The notes: generated from the letters alone by a model not told the origin. Positions 34,617-44,269 are shown, counted from the stretch's first letter. The stretch: DNA of 64,000 nt from Rhodophyticola porphyridii (GCF_003688285.1 NZ_RCNT01000001.1:310001-374000), one strand, 5' to 3'. Made by a program: numbers and translations.

Positions 34617-35525
34617 ATGAGTGATCAGACCGCAGACAGCTCCGTTGCACTCTTCGAACGGCACAGGGCCGAGTTGAAGGCCTCCAAACGCACCATGAAC
34701 CTGATCATGCTGGCGGCCTTTCTGGTCTGCCTCGCGCTCTCGGTCTGGATCAGTCAGTTTTATCCCGAGCGTTTGGCCAGCGGGATCCCGAGAATATTCG
34801 AATACTTCGGTACGATCATCCCGGATCTGAGATGGGACACCCTGCTGGACGGTCGGACGGAGGAGGGCCGCGCTGTACCGGGCTCCATCACCTACTGGTA
34901 CACGGATTTCTGGGTCTATCTGGAACTGATCTGGGAAACGATCCTGATGGCTATCACGGCAACTTTGCTCGGAACGGCAGTTGCCTTTCTACTCAGCTTC
35001 CCTGCCGCGGCCAACCTCGCGCCCAACAGCTGGATCTATTGGGTGTCGCGTCGCTTTCTCGAAATTTGCCGTGGCATCCCCGAGATTCTGTTGGCGCTCG
35101 TCTTCGTGTTCATGATCGGGATCGGCCCGCTTGCCGGGGTGATTGCCATCGCGATCCATTCGGCCGGTGCATTAGGTAAACTTTTCGCCGAAGTGAACGA
35201 GAACGCCTCGTCGCGCCCGGTGGAGGGGATCACGGCGGTTGGCGGCACATGGGTGCAGAAAATGCTCTACGGTGTGGTGCCGCAGGTCACGCCGAATTTC
35301 GTGAGCTACGCGCTGCTGCGGTTCGAAGTGAATGTCCGCGCCTCCTCGATAATCGGTTTCGTCGGCGCTGGCGGCATCGGTCAGGAACTCAACCGGGTGA
35401 TCAGCTTCTATTCCGATGACCGGGTGCTGGCCGTCCTTATCCTCGTTGTGCTGACAGTGACGATCATCGATCTGCTGAGCGAGCGTTTGCGCCTTGGCTA
35501 TATCGGGCGGGAGAATTTCGCATGA
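34617..35525 (+). CDS. phnE: Phosphonate ABC transporter permease (first PhnE)
   Basis: The 302-aa protein has an N-terminal membrane helix near residues 30-50, a periplasmic loop, and five or so further helices with GAGGIGQEL near the C-terminus, as in PhnE. The ATG at 34617 is used because the upstream open frame overlaps phnC in another frame. Its stop overlaps the second permease gene by 4 nt (ATGA), so the two are translationally coupled and probably form a heterodimeric channel. Confidence 0.9.
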   Translation: MSDQTADSSVALFERHRAELKASKRTMNLIMLAAFLVCLALSVWISQFYPERLASGIPRIFEYFGTIIPDLRWDTLLDGRTEEGRAVPGSITYWYTDFWVYLELIWETILMAITATLLGTAVAFLLSFPAAANLAPNSWIYWVSRRFLEICRGIPEILLALVFVFMIGIGPLAGVIAIAIHSAGALGKLFAEVNENASSRPVEGITAVGGTWVQKMLYGVVPQVTPNFVSYALLRFEVNVRASSIIGFVGAGGIGQELNRVISFYSDDRVLAVLILVVLTVTIIDLLSERLRLGYIGRENFA

Positions 35526-36379
35526 CCCTGGCTACCGTTACTGCAGTCTCCGATGCCGAGATCGCGGCAATCCGCGCACAGCATCCCGGCGTTTTCGATA
35601 CACCCGGCAAGATCGTCAGACGCTGGGCTCCCTGGGCTGTCGCCGTCCTCTACGTGTTCTGGTCGCTCTGGTACTTCGACATCGCGCGGTTTTTCGAGAC
35701 GTCCGACCGTGTTCTGTCGCTTCTTCGGGCCTTCGTGGTCTGGGAGGATATGGCCAACTGGCAATATGCCAACATCTATCGCGGGATCGCCGAAACGCTC
35801 GCGATGGCCTTTCTGGGCACGCTTCTGGGTACGATCGGCGCCTTGTTCGTAGGGTTCATGGCGGCCCGCAACATCGTGACCTTCGCGCCGCTTCGGCAAG
35901 TGGTGCGACGGTTTCTCGACATTCTGCGCGGCATCGACCAACTGGTCTGGGGCCTTGTTTTCGTGCGGGCCGTTGGGTTGGGGCCGCTTGCCGGCGTGCT
36001 GGCGATCTTCGTCAGCGACGTGGGCACATTGTCCAAGCTATATTCGGAGGCTATCGAGAACATCGATCGCAAACAGGTCGAGGGCGTGAAATCCACCGGG
36101 GCAGGGCCGCTTCAGGTCATCCGCTATGGCTATATTCCCCAGGTTCTGCCGGTATTCATCTCCCAATCGCTCTATTTTCTGGAAAGCAACACGCGCTCGG
36201 CCACGATTCTCGGCATCGTCGGCGCGGGGGGTATCGGGATGATCATCATCGAACGGTTCCGGGCGTCGCTCTACGATCAGGTCGCCTTTGTCGTTCTGAA
36301 CGTGCTGATCCTTATCTTCGCCATCGACTGGCTCTCGAAACGGGTACGGGGCTGGGCCATCGGGGCGCAGGAACGCTAG
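35522..36379 (+). CDS. phnE: Phosphonate ABC transporter permease (second PhnE)
   Basis: The 285-aa paralogue of the preceding gene has a similar layout: an N-terminal helix, then a core with GLGPLAGVLAIFVSDVGTLSK and GIVGAGGIGMII. Two PhnE-type permeases are common in alphaproteobacterial phosphonate transporters. It is the last clear gene of the phn unit; a 94-nt gap with its own ribosome site precedes the acyl-CoA synthetase. Confidence 0.9.
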   Translation: MTLATVTAVSDAEIAAIRAQHPGVFDTPGKIVRRWAPWAVAVLYVFWSLWYFDIARFFETSDRVLSLLRAFVVWEDMANWQYANIYRGIAETLAMAFLGTLLGTIGALFVGFMAARNIVTFAPLRQVVRRFLDILRGIDQLVWGLVFVRAVGLGPLAGVLAIFVSDVGTLSKLYSEAIENIDRKQVEGVKSTGAGPLQVIRYGYIPQVLPVFISQSLYFLESNTRSATILGIVGAGGIGMIIIERFRASLYDQVAFVVLNVLILIFAIDWLSKRVRGWAIGAQER

Positions 36380-36473
36380 ATCTTTGCTGCTCTGACACGG
36401 TCGCTCCGGTCGCAGAACTTGCGTCTGCCCATAGTTGCATGCTCAATCATTCCCGATCGTAGGGGAGGAGAGC

Positions 36474-37988
36474 ATGAACACGGCCCAGTGGTTGTTGCGA
36501 ACCGCCGGTGTTGCGGGTGACTGCCCCGCCTTGATGCGGGGCGCGGAGCCGGTGGCGAGCTATGCCGAATTTGCCGCGCGTGCTGAGGCTCTGGCCCGCG
36601 CACTTGCCGATGGCGGGCTGATGCCGGGGGACCGCATCGGGCTTTTCATGACCAATTGCCCGGATTACCTGATCGTCTGTTACGGCGTCTGGCTTGCCGG
36701 TGGCGTCGTCGTGCCGATCAACGCCAAGCTTCATGCGAAGGAGGCTGCGTGGATCGTGAAGGACAGCGGCGCGCGCGGGATCTTTGTGACCCCGGATCTG
36801 GCGGAGGCCTTTGCCGCCGAGACGGATACCGACCTGATCGATATCTCCGGCAGCCGCTTTGCGCGCATGATCTCGGGCGGTCGGTTCCCGCCGGTCAGCC
36901 GGGGTTCGGACGATCTGGCATGGCTGTTCTACACCTCGGGCACGACCGGCAAGCCCAAGGGAGTACAGATAACCCACGGGATGCTGGCCGCGACCTCGCT
37001 CTGCTACCCTATCGATGTCGATCCGGTCAGCCCGGAAGACGCTGCATATTACGCGGCCCCGATGAGCCACGGGGCGGGCTTGTACGCCCTGATCCATGTG
37101 CGCATGGGCGCGCGGCATATCTGCCCGGTCGGCGGCGGGTTCGACCCGGTGGAACTGCTGGAGCTTTCGGAACGTCTCGGTCCGACCTCGATGTTTCTGG
37201 CGCCAACCATGGTGCGTCGTCTGACGGATGCGGCTAAGGCGACGGGCCGAGACGGCAGTGGGATCAAGACCATCATCTATGGCGGTGGCCCGATGTATCT
37301 GGCCGATATCGAAGAGGCGGTCGACTGGTTCGGCCCCAAATTCGTTCAGATCTATGGACAGGGCGAATGCCCGATGGCCATTTCCTCCCTGTCGCGCGTG
37401 GATGTCGCGGATCGGACGCATCCGAACTGGCGGGCGCGGCTTGCCTCGGTCGGTCGGGCCCAGTCCATGGTGGAAATCGTCATCGGGGATGACACCGGCA
37501 CGCCCTTGCCGCATGGCACGCCCGGCGAGATCATGGTGCGTGGCGCGCCTGTGATGCCCGGATACTGGAATGCCCCCGACACGACGGTGAAAACCCTGAA
37601 AGACGGCTGGCTGATGACCGGCGATATCGGACAGCTGGACGCCGACGGTTACCTGACGCTGCAGGACCGGTCAAAGGACGTGATCATTTCCGGCGGCAGC
37701 AATATCTACCCCCGCGAGATCGAGGAGGTGCTTTTGCAGCACCCGTCGGTGCATGAGGTTTCTGTTGTCGGGCGTGCCTCGGCGGAGTGGGGGGAGGAGG
37801 TGGTCGCCTTTGTGGTCAGCGCGCCGGGTGAGGAGATGGACCCGGCAGTTCTGGAGGCCCATTGCATCGAGTATATCGCCCGGTTCAAGCGCCCGAAATG
37901 CTTTATCTCGATGCCGGATCTGCCCAAGAACAACTATGGGAAGATCCTCAAGACCGAACTGCGCAGATTTCTGGAGGAAGAGGCATGA
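36474..37988 (+). CDS. Class I adenylate-forming enzyme, acyl-CoA synthetase-like
   Basis: The 504-aa protein has the ATP-binding YTSGTTGKPKG, YGQGECPM, the hinge region TGDIGQLDADGYLTLQDRSKD, and the C-terminal catalytic lysine in NNYGKILK. It should activate a carboxylate to an acyl-CoA through an acyl-AMP. The ATG at 36474 follows AGGGGAGGAG. It overlaps a 3-hydroxybutyrate dehydrogenase-like gene, so a short-chain or hydroxy acid may be the substrate; the enzyme is too short for standard acetoacetyl-CoA synthetase. Confidence 0.85.
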   Translation: MNTAQWLLRTAGVAGDCPALMRGAEPVASYAEFAARAEALARALADGGLMPGDRIGLFMTNCPDYLIVCYGVWLAGGVVVPINAKLHAKEAAWIVKDSGARGIFVTPDLAEAFAAETDTDLIDISGSRFARMISGGRFPPVSRGSDDLAWLFYTSGTTGKPKGVQITHGMLAATSLCYPIDVDPVSPEDAAYYAAPMSHGAGLYALIHVRMGARHICPVGGGFDPVELLELSERLGPTSMFLAPTMVRRLTDAAKATGRDGSGIKTIIYGGGPMYLADIEEAVDWFGPKFVQIYGQGECPMAISSLSRVDVADRTHPNWRARLASVGRAQSMVEIVIGDDTGTPLPHGTPGEIMVRGAPVMPGYWNAPDTTVKTLKDGWLMTGDIGQLDADGYLTLQDRSKDVIISGGSNIYPREIEEVLLQHPSVHEVSVVGRASAEWGEEVVAFVVSAPGEEMDPAVLEAHCIEYIARFKRPKCFISMPDLPKNNYGKILKTELRRFLEEEA

Positions 37989-38788
37989 CCGATCTGAGAG
38001 GGAAAACCGCGCTGGTCACCGGCTCGGTCCAGGGTATCGGACTGGCGATTGCCGAGGCGTTGGCCGGCGCCGGCGCCCGGATCGCGGTTCATGGGCTGGC
38101 GGGCGATGCGCAGATCCATGAGGTTTGCGAGCACCTTCGCAAGCTTGGTGCGCCGCAGGCGGAGTTTTTCAACGGGGATCTGCGCCACCCCGACCGCATC
38201 GCGGAGTTGATGGAGGCGGTAGAGGCATGGGGTGGCGCGGATATTTTGGTGAACAATGCAGGTATCCAGCATATAGCACCCTTGGCCCGGATGCCGCGTG
38301 AGGCATGGGAGGCAATCCTTGCGGTCAACCTTTCCGCGGCGTTTCACACGATGCAGTCGGCCCTGCCGGGCATGGCCGAGCGGGGCTATGGCCGGGTCAT
38401 CAACATCGCTTCCGTTCACGGGCTGGTCGCCTCGACGGAAAAGGCGCCCTATGTCGCGGCGAAATTCGGGCTTGTGGGGCTCAGCCGCGTTGCAGCCCTG
38501 GAATATGCGACAGCGGGTTCCAGCGCATCGGGTGGCGTGACGGTCAATTGCATCTGCCCGGGCTGGACCGAGACCGCGATCATCGCGCCGCAGATCGAAG
38601 CGCGCGCCAAAGCGCATGGCGATGACCGTGACGCGGGGATCGCCGATCTTCTGGCAGAAAAGCAACCGACACTCAGGATGTCAGATCCGGCTGAAATCGG
38701 GGCGCTGGCGCTGTGGCTCTGCGCGCCGGTGGCCCATAACATCACGGGGACCTCAATTCCGGTGGATGGTGGCTGGACCGCGCAATAG
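37985..38788 (+). CDS. 3-hydroxybutyrate dehydrogenase-like SDR
   Basis: The 267-aa SDR has TGSVQGIGLAIAEAL, NNAGIQH, Ser in NIASVHGL, YxxxK as YVAAK, and a C-terminal PVDGGW. The NNAGIQH and VHGLVAS segments are characteristic of bacterial D-3-hydroxybutyrate dehydrogenase, which interconverts 3-hydroxybutyrate and acetoacetate with NAD. The ATG overlaps the stop of the acyl-CoA synthetase gene. The protein ends 3 nt before the convergent modC stop. Confidence 0.82.
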   Translation: MTDLRGKTALVTGSVQGIGLAIAEALAGAGARIAVHGLAGDAQIHEVCEHLRKLGAPQAEFFNGDLRHPDRIAELMEAVEAWGGADILVNNAGIQHIAPLARMPREAWEAILAVNLSAAFHTMQSALPGMAERGYGRVINIASVHGLVASTEKAPYVAAKFGLVGLSRVAALEYATAGSSASGGVTVNCICPGWTETAIIAPQIEARAKAHGDDRDAGIADLLAEKQPTLRMSDPAEIGALALWLCAPVAHNITGTSIPVDGGWTAQ

Positions 38789-38791
38789 CGG

Positions 38792-39883
38792 CTACCCCGT
38801 GCCAACGCGCTCCTGGGTGACCGACATGGATTTCACGATGGCATGCAGCGCCAGCCCGGGTTTCAGGCCAAGCGCGCGGACAGATCGTTTGGTGACCCGC
38901 GCGACTAGAGCCTGACCCTGATGATCCAACCTGACCAACGCGCCCGAGCCGGGCCCTGCCGCGATACCCAGAACCGTCGCGGGAAGGACATTCAGTGCAC
39001 TGATCCCCTGCGGTAGCTCGCGCATCAACATCACGTCGCGGGCATCCAGCCTCAGCCGCAGCCGGTCGCCAACCGCGCCGACACGCCCCGGCACCCAGAT
39101 CGGATGCTGACCAATTCGCGCTTCCGTCAGACCGTCCCGCTCGTCATATCCGGCGACAATGACATGCAGGATCGCCCCGGCCACATCCCGGCTGATCTGG
39201 TCGCCGGTCTCGCCGCCCGCGAACACATCCGCCGCCGGGCCGATTGCGCGCATCTGCCCCTTTTCCATCAGGATGACGGTATCTGCGAGGCGCGCAACCT
39301 CGCTCACATCATGACTGACATAGAGGATCGGAACTCCGACCTGATCGCGAAGCCGTTCGAAATAGGGCAGAAGCTCCGCTTTTCTTCTCGTGTCGAGGGC
39401 CGAAAGCGGCTCGTCCATCAGCAGAAGATCCGGGGCCGACAGCAACGCGCGGCCGAGGGCGACGCGCTGGCCTTCGCCTCCGGACAGTGTGGCGGGACGA
39501 CGCTTCAGCAGATCGCCAAGGCCAAGCAGAGCGACCAGAGGGTCGAACCCGAGAGGCAGGGCGTGGCCCTTTGCGCGGGCCTCGCCATAGCGCAGATTGG
39601 CGGCAACGGTCATATGCGGGAACAGGCGGGGTTCCTGAAAGACATACCCGATGCGGCGATCCGCCGTGGCCACGCTGATACCAGCTCCGGTGTCCAGCAG
39701 CAGGCGTTCGCCGATCTGGAGTCGACCCTGATCGGGATGCAGCAAACCGGCGACTGCGCGCAGTACGCTTGTCTTACCCGCACCTGAGGGGCCGAAGATG
39801 GCCGTCAGCCCGCCCTCCAACGTGCAATCGATGGAAAGCTCCATATCCGGAAACCTATGATGCAGGCTCAACAGAATGCTCAT
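38792..39883 (-). CDS. modC: Molybdate ABC transporter ATP-binding protein
   Basis: The 363-aa ATPase has Walker A (GPSGAGKTS), the signature LSGGEGQRVALGRA, Walker B (LLLMDEPLSALD) and the H-loop (VSHDVSE). A C-terminal TOBE-type region (ALHAIVKSMSV) follows, as in ModC, where it binds molybdate. It is the last gene of modABC and its ATG overlaps the modB stop. Confidence 0.92.
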   Translation of the reverse strand: MSILLSLHHRFPDMELSIDCTLEGGLTAIFGPSGAGKTSVLRAVAGLLHPDQGRLQIGERLLLDTGAGISVATADRRIGYVFQEPRLFPHMTVAANLRYGEARAKGHALPLGFDPLVALLGLGDLLKRRPATLSGGEGQRVALGRALLSAPDLLLMDEPLSALDTRRKAELLPYFERLRDQVGVPILYVSHDVSEVARLADTVILMEKGQMRAIGPAADVFAGGETGDQISRDVAGAILHVIVAGYDERDGLTEARIGQHPIWVPGRVGAVGDRLRLRLDARDVMLMRELPQGISALNVLPATVLGIAAGPGSGALVRLDHQGQALVARVTKRSVRALGLKPGLALHAIVKSMSVTQERVGTG

Positions 39884-40578
39884 GACCCGCGCACCCGTTT
39901 CGCCATGTTGCGCGCCAGCCATTCCGAAGCGACGAGAGCTGCCGCCGACAGGGCGATGGAGATCAAGATCAGCCGCAGCGCCGCGTTCTCCTGCCCCGGA
40001 ACCTGCAGCAGGCTGTAGATTGCCGTGGGGATGGTCTGGGTCTGCCCGGGGATGTTGGAGACGAAAGTGATCGTCGCACCAAATTCGCCCAACGCTTTTG
40101 CGAAGCCCAGAACGCTGCCGGCCAGTATGCCCGGCAGCATCAGGGGCAGGGTAACGGTTGCAAAGATGTGCAGACGGGAGGCTCCAAGCGTGGCCGCGGC
40201 CTCTTCCAGCTTCGGGTCCACCGCTTCAAGCGCCAGACGGATCGCGCGAACCATCAATGGGAATGCCATGATCGCGCAGGCCAACGCCGCCCCGGTCCAG
40301 CGGAAGGCGAAGGTCAGGCCAAGGGTGGTCTCGAAAAAACGCCCCAAAGGCCCTTGGCTGCCAAACAGGACCAGAAGAAGGTATCCGGTCACCACAGGCG
40401 GCAGCACCAGCGGCAGATGAACCGCGATGTTCAGCACCTCGCGCCCCCAGAACCGGCCCCGGGCCAGTGCGATCGCCGCAAGGATGCCGAACGGCAGGCT
40501 TGCGAGCGTTGCCCAGATTGCAACCTTTAGCGACAGGTTCACAACCTGCCATTCCGCCGGGCCAAGTCCAAGCGTCAT
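39880..40578 (-). CDS. modB: Molybdate ABC transporter permease
   Basis: The 232-aa protein has five membrane segments and the EAA loop ending in GSVLGFAKALGEFGATI, the ModB/CysT signature. It overlaps modA and modC by 4 nt each. It moves molybdate for molybdenum cofactor synthesis; moaD, moaE and moaB lie further right in the window. Confidence 0.92.
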   Translation of the reverse strand: MTLGLGPAEWQVVNLSLKVAIWATLASLPFGILAAIALARGRFWGREVLNIAVHLPLVLPPVVTGYLLLVLFGSQGPLGRFFETTLGLTFAFRWTGAALACAIMAFPLMVRAIRLALEAVDPKLEEAAATLGASRLHIFATVTLPLMLPGILAGSVLGFAKALGEFGATITFVSNIPGQTQTIPTAIYSLLQVPGQENAALRLILISIALSAAALVASEWLARNMAKRVRGS

Positions 40579-41384
40579 TCCGGCACCTCGAACCCGTGGG
40601 ATCGAAAAACCGCCATGGCCTGGGACGAGGTGAGAAATGCCAGAAACGCAGCCGCTTCCGGGTGCGTGCTGGCCGTTGTCAGAGCGGCGGGATAACGGAT
40701 CGGGTCATGCAGCGTCTCGGGGATCAGCACCTCGATCGCGACGCCGGGCTCCGCCAGGGCGTCGGTGCGGTAGACAATTGCGCGTGCGACCTCGCCACGC
40801 GCGGCAAGGGCGAGGGCTATGCGCACATTTTCGGTCTGGACAATCCGGGGCATAAACTCTTCAAGCACATCCGCGGCCTCCAGCGCCTGACGCGCGTATA
40901 TCCCCGCAGGGACAGACTCCAGAAACCCGGTCGCAATCCAGGCATCTCCTGGCAGCGCGGCCAGTGCAGCGACAAGATCGTCGAATGGATGAACGGCATC
41001 CGCTGGCCCTGCGAGGACCAGCCGGTTAGAAAGCAGTGCGACAGTCCGTGAGGGGTCGGTGATGCCGCGTTCGGCCAGGTGTTCGATCCAGGCCATGTTG
41101 GCGGACAGGAACACATCCGCCGGCGCTCCTGCCTCGATCTGCCGGGCGAGGGCGGAACTGCCGGCATAGGAAACCGAAAGAGGCGCGCCGGTCCAAATGG
41201 CTCCCACATCGTCCAGCGCTTCGCGCAGGCTGGCGGCTGCAAAGACCAGGATATTGTCGGCGCGCGCCTGGCCTGCCCAGACAAAGGGCGCAACGGTCAT
41301 GCAAAGGGCTGTCAGAGCCGTCAGAAGACAGCTCGCAAAAGCTCTGGAATGCGGGCGGCTGGAGGGTTCGGATCTTGCACTCAT
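40575..41384 (-). CDS. modA: Molybdate ABC transporter substrate-binding protein
   Basis: The 269-aa protein has a long signal peptide (cleavage near ARA-D, about residue 42) followed by VFAAASLREAL, AGSSALARQIEAGAPADVF and the ModA core that binds molybdate or tungstate. The ATG at 41384 is the only one giving a full signal region; a shorter start at the Met of CMTVAPF would leave a minimal signal. No ModE-type operator was recognisable upstream. Confidence 0.9.
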   Translation of the reverse strand: MSARSEPSSRPHSRAFASCLLTALTALCMTVAPFVWAGQARADNILVFAAASLREALDDVGAIWTGAPLSVSYAGSSALARQIEAGAPADVFLSANMAWIEHLAERGITDPSRTVALLSNRLVLAGPADAVHPFDDLVAALAALPGDAWIATGFLESVPAGIYARQALEAADVLEEFMPRIVQTENVRIALALAARGEVARAIVYRTDALAEPGVAIEVLIPETLHDPIRYPAALTTASTHPEAAAFLAFLTSSQAMAVFRSHGFEVPE

Positions 41385-41528
41385 CGGCGCAATTGCGCGT
41401 CAGTTTCGAGCCAAAGTCCAGCGCCGATGACGGTTTTTCCGGCCCTGCTGCCACATGACGGGCACATAGACCCTATTTCTTGGGGCTGTGCCTTGTTCGG
41501 ACCCGGCCTGCAGGCTACATGCCGTCCC

Positions 41529-42329
41529 ATGAAACGCTTCATACCATTCATGAAAAACGACCCTCTGGTGGCGATCGTACGCCTTCATGGCGTGATCACC
41601 GGAGCGGGCCGGGGGCCAGTTCTGAGTGATGCAGCGATGGGTCCGATCCTCGAAAAGGCTTTCGCCCGCGGCAAACCGTCGGCGGTGGCGCTGTCGATCA
41701 ACTCGCCGGGCGGTTCGGCAGTGCAATCCTCGTTGATCGGGGCCCGTATCAGGCGTTTGTCCGAAGAAAAAGACGTGCCCGTTCATGCCTTCGTGGAAGA
41801 TGTCGCGGCATCGGGCGGCTACTGGCTGGCCTGTGCGGCCGAGAAGATCTGGGTCGATGCAAGCTCGATCGTGGGCTCGATCGGAGTAATTTCGGCAAGT
41901 TTCGGGCTGCATGAGTTTATCGAGCGCTTCGGGATTGAACGGCGTGTTCATACCGCGGGCAAGGACAAATCCATGCTCGATCCTTTTCGCCCGGAACGGG
42001 AGGAAGACGTGGCGCGCCTGAATGCGATCCAGAAACAGATTCACGGGGCGTTCATCAAGCATGTCAAGGACAGCCGCGGTGCGCGGCTCGGAGAAGCTGA
42101 AGATCTCTTCACAGGTGAGTTCTGGGTCGGACAGAAAGCGGTTGATCTGGGGCTTGCCGATGGTCTGAGCCACCTGCGCCCGAAGATGAAAGAGATTTAC
42201 GGAGACAAGACCCGGTTCGCGCTTTACGGACCGAAGCGGGGACTTCTTCAGAGATTTGGCGTTCAGATCGTGGAAGAGGCGGTGGGCGCGCTGGATACCC
42301 GCGCGGCTTATGCCCGGTACGGTCTTTAA
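41529..42329 (+). CDS. sppA: Signal peptide peptidase SppA-like S49 protease
   Basis: The 266-aa protein is the short, single-domain S49 form. The nucleophile region is in VEDVAASGGYWLACA (Ser of ASGG), with the general-base lysine region downstream (RLNAIQKQIHGAFIKHV). It degrades cleaved signal peptides at the inner membrane, but no clear membrane anchor is visible, so it may be peripheral or use a short N-terminal segment. The ATG at 41529 gives a usual N-terminus. Confidence 0.85.
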   Translation: MKRFIPFMKNDPLVAIVRLHGVITGAGRGPVLSDAAMGPILEKAFARGKPSAVALSINSPGGSAVQSSLIGARIRRLSEEKDVPVHAFVEDVAASGGYWLACAAEKIWVDASSIVGSIGVISASFGLHEFIERFGIERRVHTAGKDKSMLDPFRPEREEDVARLNAIQKQIHGAFIKHVKDSRGARLGEAEDLFTGEFWVGQKAVDLGLADGLSHLRPKMKEIYGDKTRFALYGPKRGLLQRFGVQIVEEAVGALDTRAAYARYGL

Positions 42330-42332
42330 CTC

Positions 42333-42521
42333 ATGGTTAAGATCGTCACCCTGTTTCTGATCGGCATGGTAGTTCTGGCACTGTTTGGCCGTTTGCGGCT
42401 GCCGCGGATCGGGCGGGGCGGTCGGCCCGGCGGTCTGCCGAAACCGCGGCTGTGCCCCGAATGCGGGCGTTACAATCTCAAGGGCGGGTCGTGCCGCCAC
42501 TGTTCCGAAGGGCAGAGCTAA
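42333..42521 (+). CDS. Small membrane-anchored zinc-ribbon protein
   Basis: The 62-aa protein has an N-terminal hydrophobic helix (residues 4-18), a Gly/Arg-rich linker, and two Cys pairs, CPECG and CRHC, that look like a zinc ribbon. I do not recognise a family function. It lies 3 nt after sppA and 3 nt before the exchanger gene, so it is probably part of the same transcript. Confidence 0.75.
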   Translation: MVKIVTLFLIGMVVLALFGRLRLPRIGRGGRPGGLPKPRLCPECGRYNLKGGSCRHCSEGQS

Positions 42522-42524
42522 GCG

Positions 42525-43478
42525 ATGATCATCGAGTTCTTGCTGGCGGGCCTTGGCCTGGTCATCCTGCTCTTGGCGGGTGACGTCCTTGTCCGCGGCG
42601 CGGTGAATCTCAGCCTCAGGCTCGGCATCCCGGCGCTGATCGTCAGTCTGACCGTGGTGGCTTTCGGCACGTCGGCACCCGAACTGCTCATCTCGATTCA
42701 GGCGATCCTCGACGGTGTGCCGGGTCTGGCTCTCGGCAATGTGGTGGGCTCCAACACGGCGAATATCCTGCTTGTTCTGGGGGTGCCCGCCCTGATCTCT
42801 GGGCTCGATACCCGCAAATGCGAGACCCGGCGGACCTATCTGATGATGATCGCAGGCACGTTCCTGTTCATTGGTCTCGCCTATGCCGGGCCGTTTCTCT
42901 GGTGGCACGGCCTTGTTCTTCTGGCCGCGCTCGGGCTGGTCCTGGGCGACGCGTTTCGCGATGCGCAGGCCCATCGCGCGGCGGCGAATGGCGTATCCCC
43001 CGAGGAAGAGCTTGAAGAGGCCGACCCGTCGATGCCCGGCTGGAAGATCGGCCTTTATCTGGTTCTGGGTCTGGTCGGATTGCCCTTGGGGGCCAGCCTG
43101 CTGGTCGACAGTTCGACCGCGATTGCCCGCGCCTACGGTATCAGCGAGACGGTCATCGGGCTGACCCTCGTGGCTGTCGGCACCTCTCTGCCGGAACTGG
43201 CGACAACGGTGATGGCCGCGATCCGCAAACATGCGGAGGTGGCGCTCGGCAATGTCATCGGGTCCAACATGTTCAACCTTCTGGCGATCATCGGGGTTGC
43301 CGCGCTGGTCGGTCCGATCCCGGTCGATCCCTCGTTCTTCGCGTTCGATTTCTGGGTGATGCTGGCGGCCTCGCTCGTGCTGGCGCCGTTCGTCTTCCTG
43401 AAGCTGGGAATGGGGCGGGTCGTGGGGCTGGCATTCGTGGCACTTTACGTCATTTATATCGCGATGCTTTTGGCCTGA
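42525..43478 (+). CDS. Calcium/sodium exchanger, YrbG family
   Basis: The 317-aa protein has about ten membrane helices in two inverted halves. The alpha repeats are clear, VAFGTSAPELLIS with LGNVVGSNTANI in the first half and VAVGTSLPELATT with LGNVIGSNMFN in the second. It should exchange Na+ and Ca2+ across the inner membrane. The loop between halves is acidic (EEELEEADPS). Confidence 0.92.
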   Translation: MIIEFLLAGLGLVILLLAGDVLVRGAVNLSLRLGIPALIVSLTVVAFGTSAPELLISIQAILDGVPGLALGNVVGSNTANILLVLGVPALISGLDTRKCETRRTYLMMIAGTFLFIGLAYAGPFLWWHGLVLLAALGLVLGDAFRDAQAHRAAANGVSPEEELEEADPSMPGWKIGLYLVLGLVGLPLGASLLVDSSTAIARAYGISETVIGLTLVAVGTSLPELATTVMAAIRKHAEVALGNVIGSNMFNLLAIIGVAALVGPIPVDPSFFAFDFWVMLAASLVLAPFVFLKLGMGRVVGLAFVALYVIYIAMLLA

Positions 43479-43495
43479 GGCGGGGAGGCGGCGAC

Positions 43496-44269
43496 ATGGC
43501 TGCATTGGTGACCGGAGCCGGCAAGCGTATTGGCCGGGCCATGGCCCTGACGCTTGCGGAGATGGGCTATGACGTGGCCGTGCATTTCGCCAGTTCGCAC
43601 GCGGAAGCCGCCGAGACGGTCAACGAGATCAGGGAACTTGGCCGGAAGGCGGTTTCCCTGCAGGCAGACCTTTTGTCGGAAGAAGAAACGGTCGGGTTGA
43701 TCTCCCGCGCGGCGGAGGCTTTGGAAGCGCCGGTTACCGTGCTCGTCAACAACGCCTCGATCTTCGAGTACGACACCTTGTCGAGTGCGACGCGCGAAAG
43801 CTGGGACAGGCATATCGGATCGAACCTGCGCGCACCGTTTTTGCTGACACAGGCCATGGCCGCACAGATGCCCGCCGCCCTCCGGCGGGAAGGCGAACCC
43901 GTGGCCGAGGGGCTGGTCGTCAACATGATCGACCAGCGTGTGCGCAAACCGACGCCCGAATTCATGACCTACACCATCGCGAAAATGGGCCTTTGGGCCT
44001 TTACCCGGACCGCCGCGCAGGCGCTGGCCCCACGGATCCGTGTGAACGCCATAGGTCCCGGTCCCACGATGCAAGGCGCCCGGCAGTCGGCGGAGCATTT
44101 TGCGGCGCAACGCGCGGCCACGCTTCTGGAACGCGGCGCAGACCCGGCCGATATCTGCAATGCGCTCCGGTATCTGATCGGTGCCCCGGCGGTGACCGGG
44201 CAGTTGATCTGCGTTGACGGGGGGCAGCATCTGGCATGGCAGACGCCGGATGTGCTTGGGGTTGAATAA
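43496..44269 (+). CDS. SDR-family reductase, FolM/pteridine reductase-like
   Basis: The 257-aa SDR has TGAGKRIGRA at the nucleotide loop, and its active site carries Asp (NMIDQRV) in place of the classical Ser, then YxxxK as YTIAK. The Arg in the loop and the Asp are typical for FolM/PTR1 dihydromonapterin or dihydropteridine reductases. The likely reaction is NADPH-dependent reduction of a pterin. It is followed by an AT-rich gap before uvrC. Confidence 0.82.
   Translation: MAALVTGAGKRIGRAMALTLAEMGYDVAVHFASSHAEAAETVNEIRELGRKAVSLQADLLSEEETVGLISRAAEALEAPVTVLVNNASIFEYDTLSSATRESWDRHIGSNLRAPFLLTQAMAAQMPAALRREGEPVAEGLVVNMIDQRVRKPTPEFMTYTIAKMGLWAFTRTAAQALAPRIRVNAIGPGPTMQGARQSAEHFAAQRAATLLERGADPADICNALRYLIGAPAVTGQLICVDGGQHLAWQTPDVLGVE

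Noticed and set aside
41400-43505. A 701-codon minus-strand open frame
   Set aside because: It lies antisense to sppA, the zinc-ribbon gene and the exchanger, all with clear family motifs. Its own translation is low-complexity and charged with no domain.
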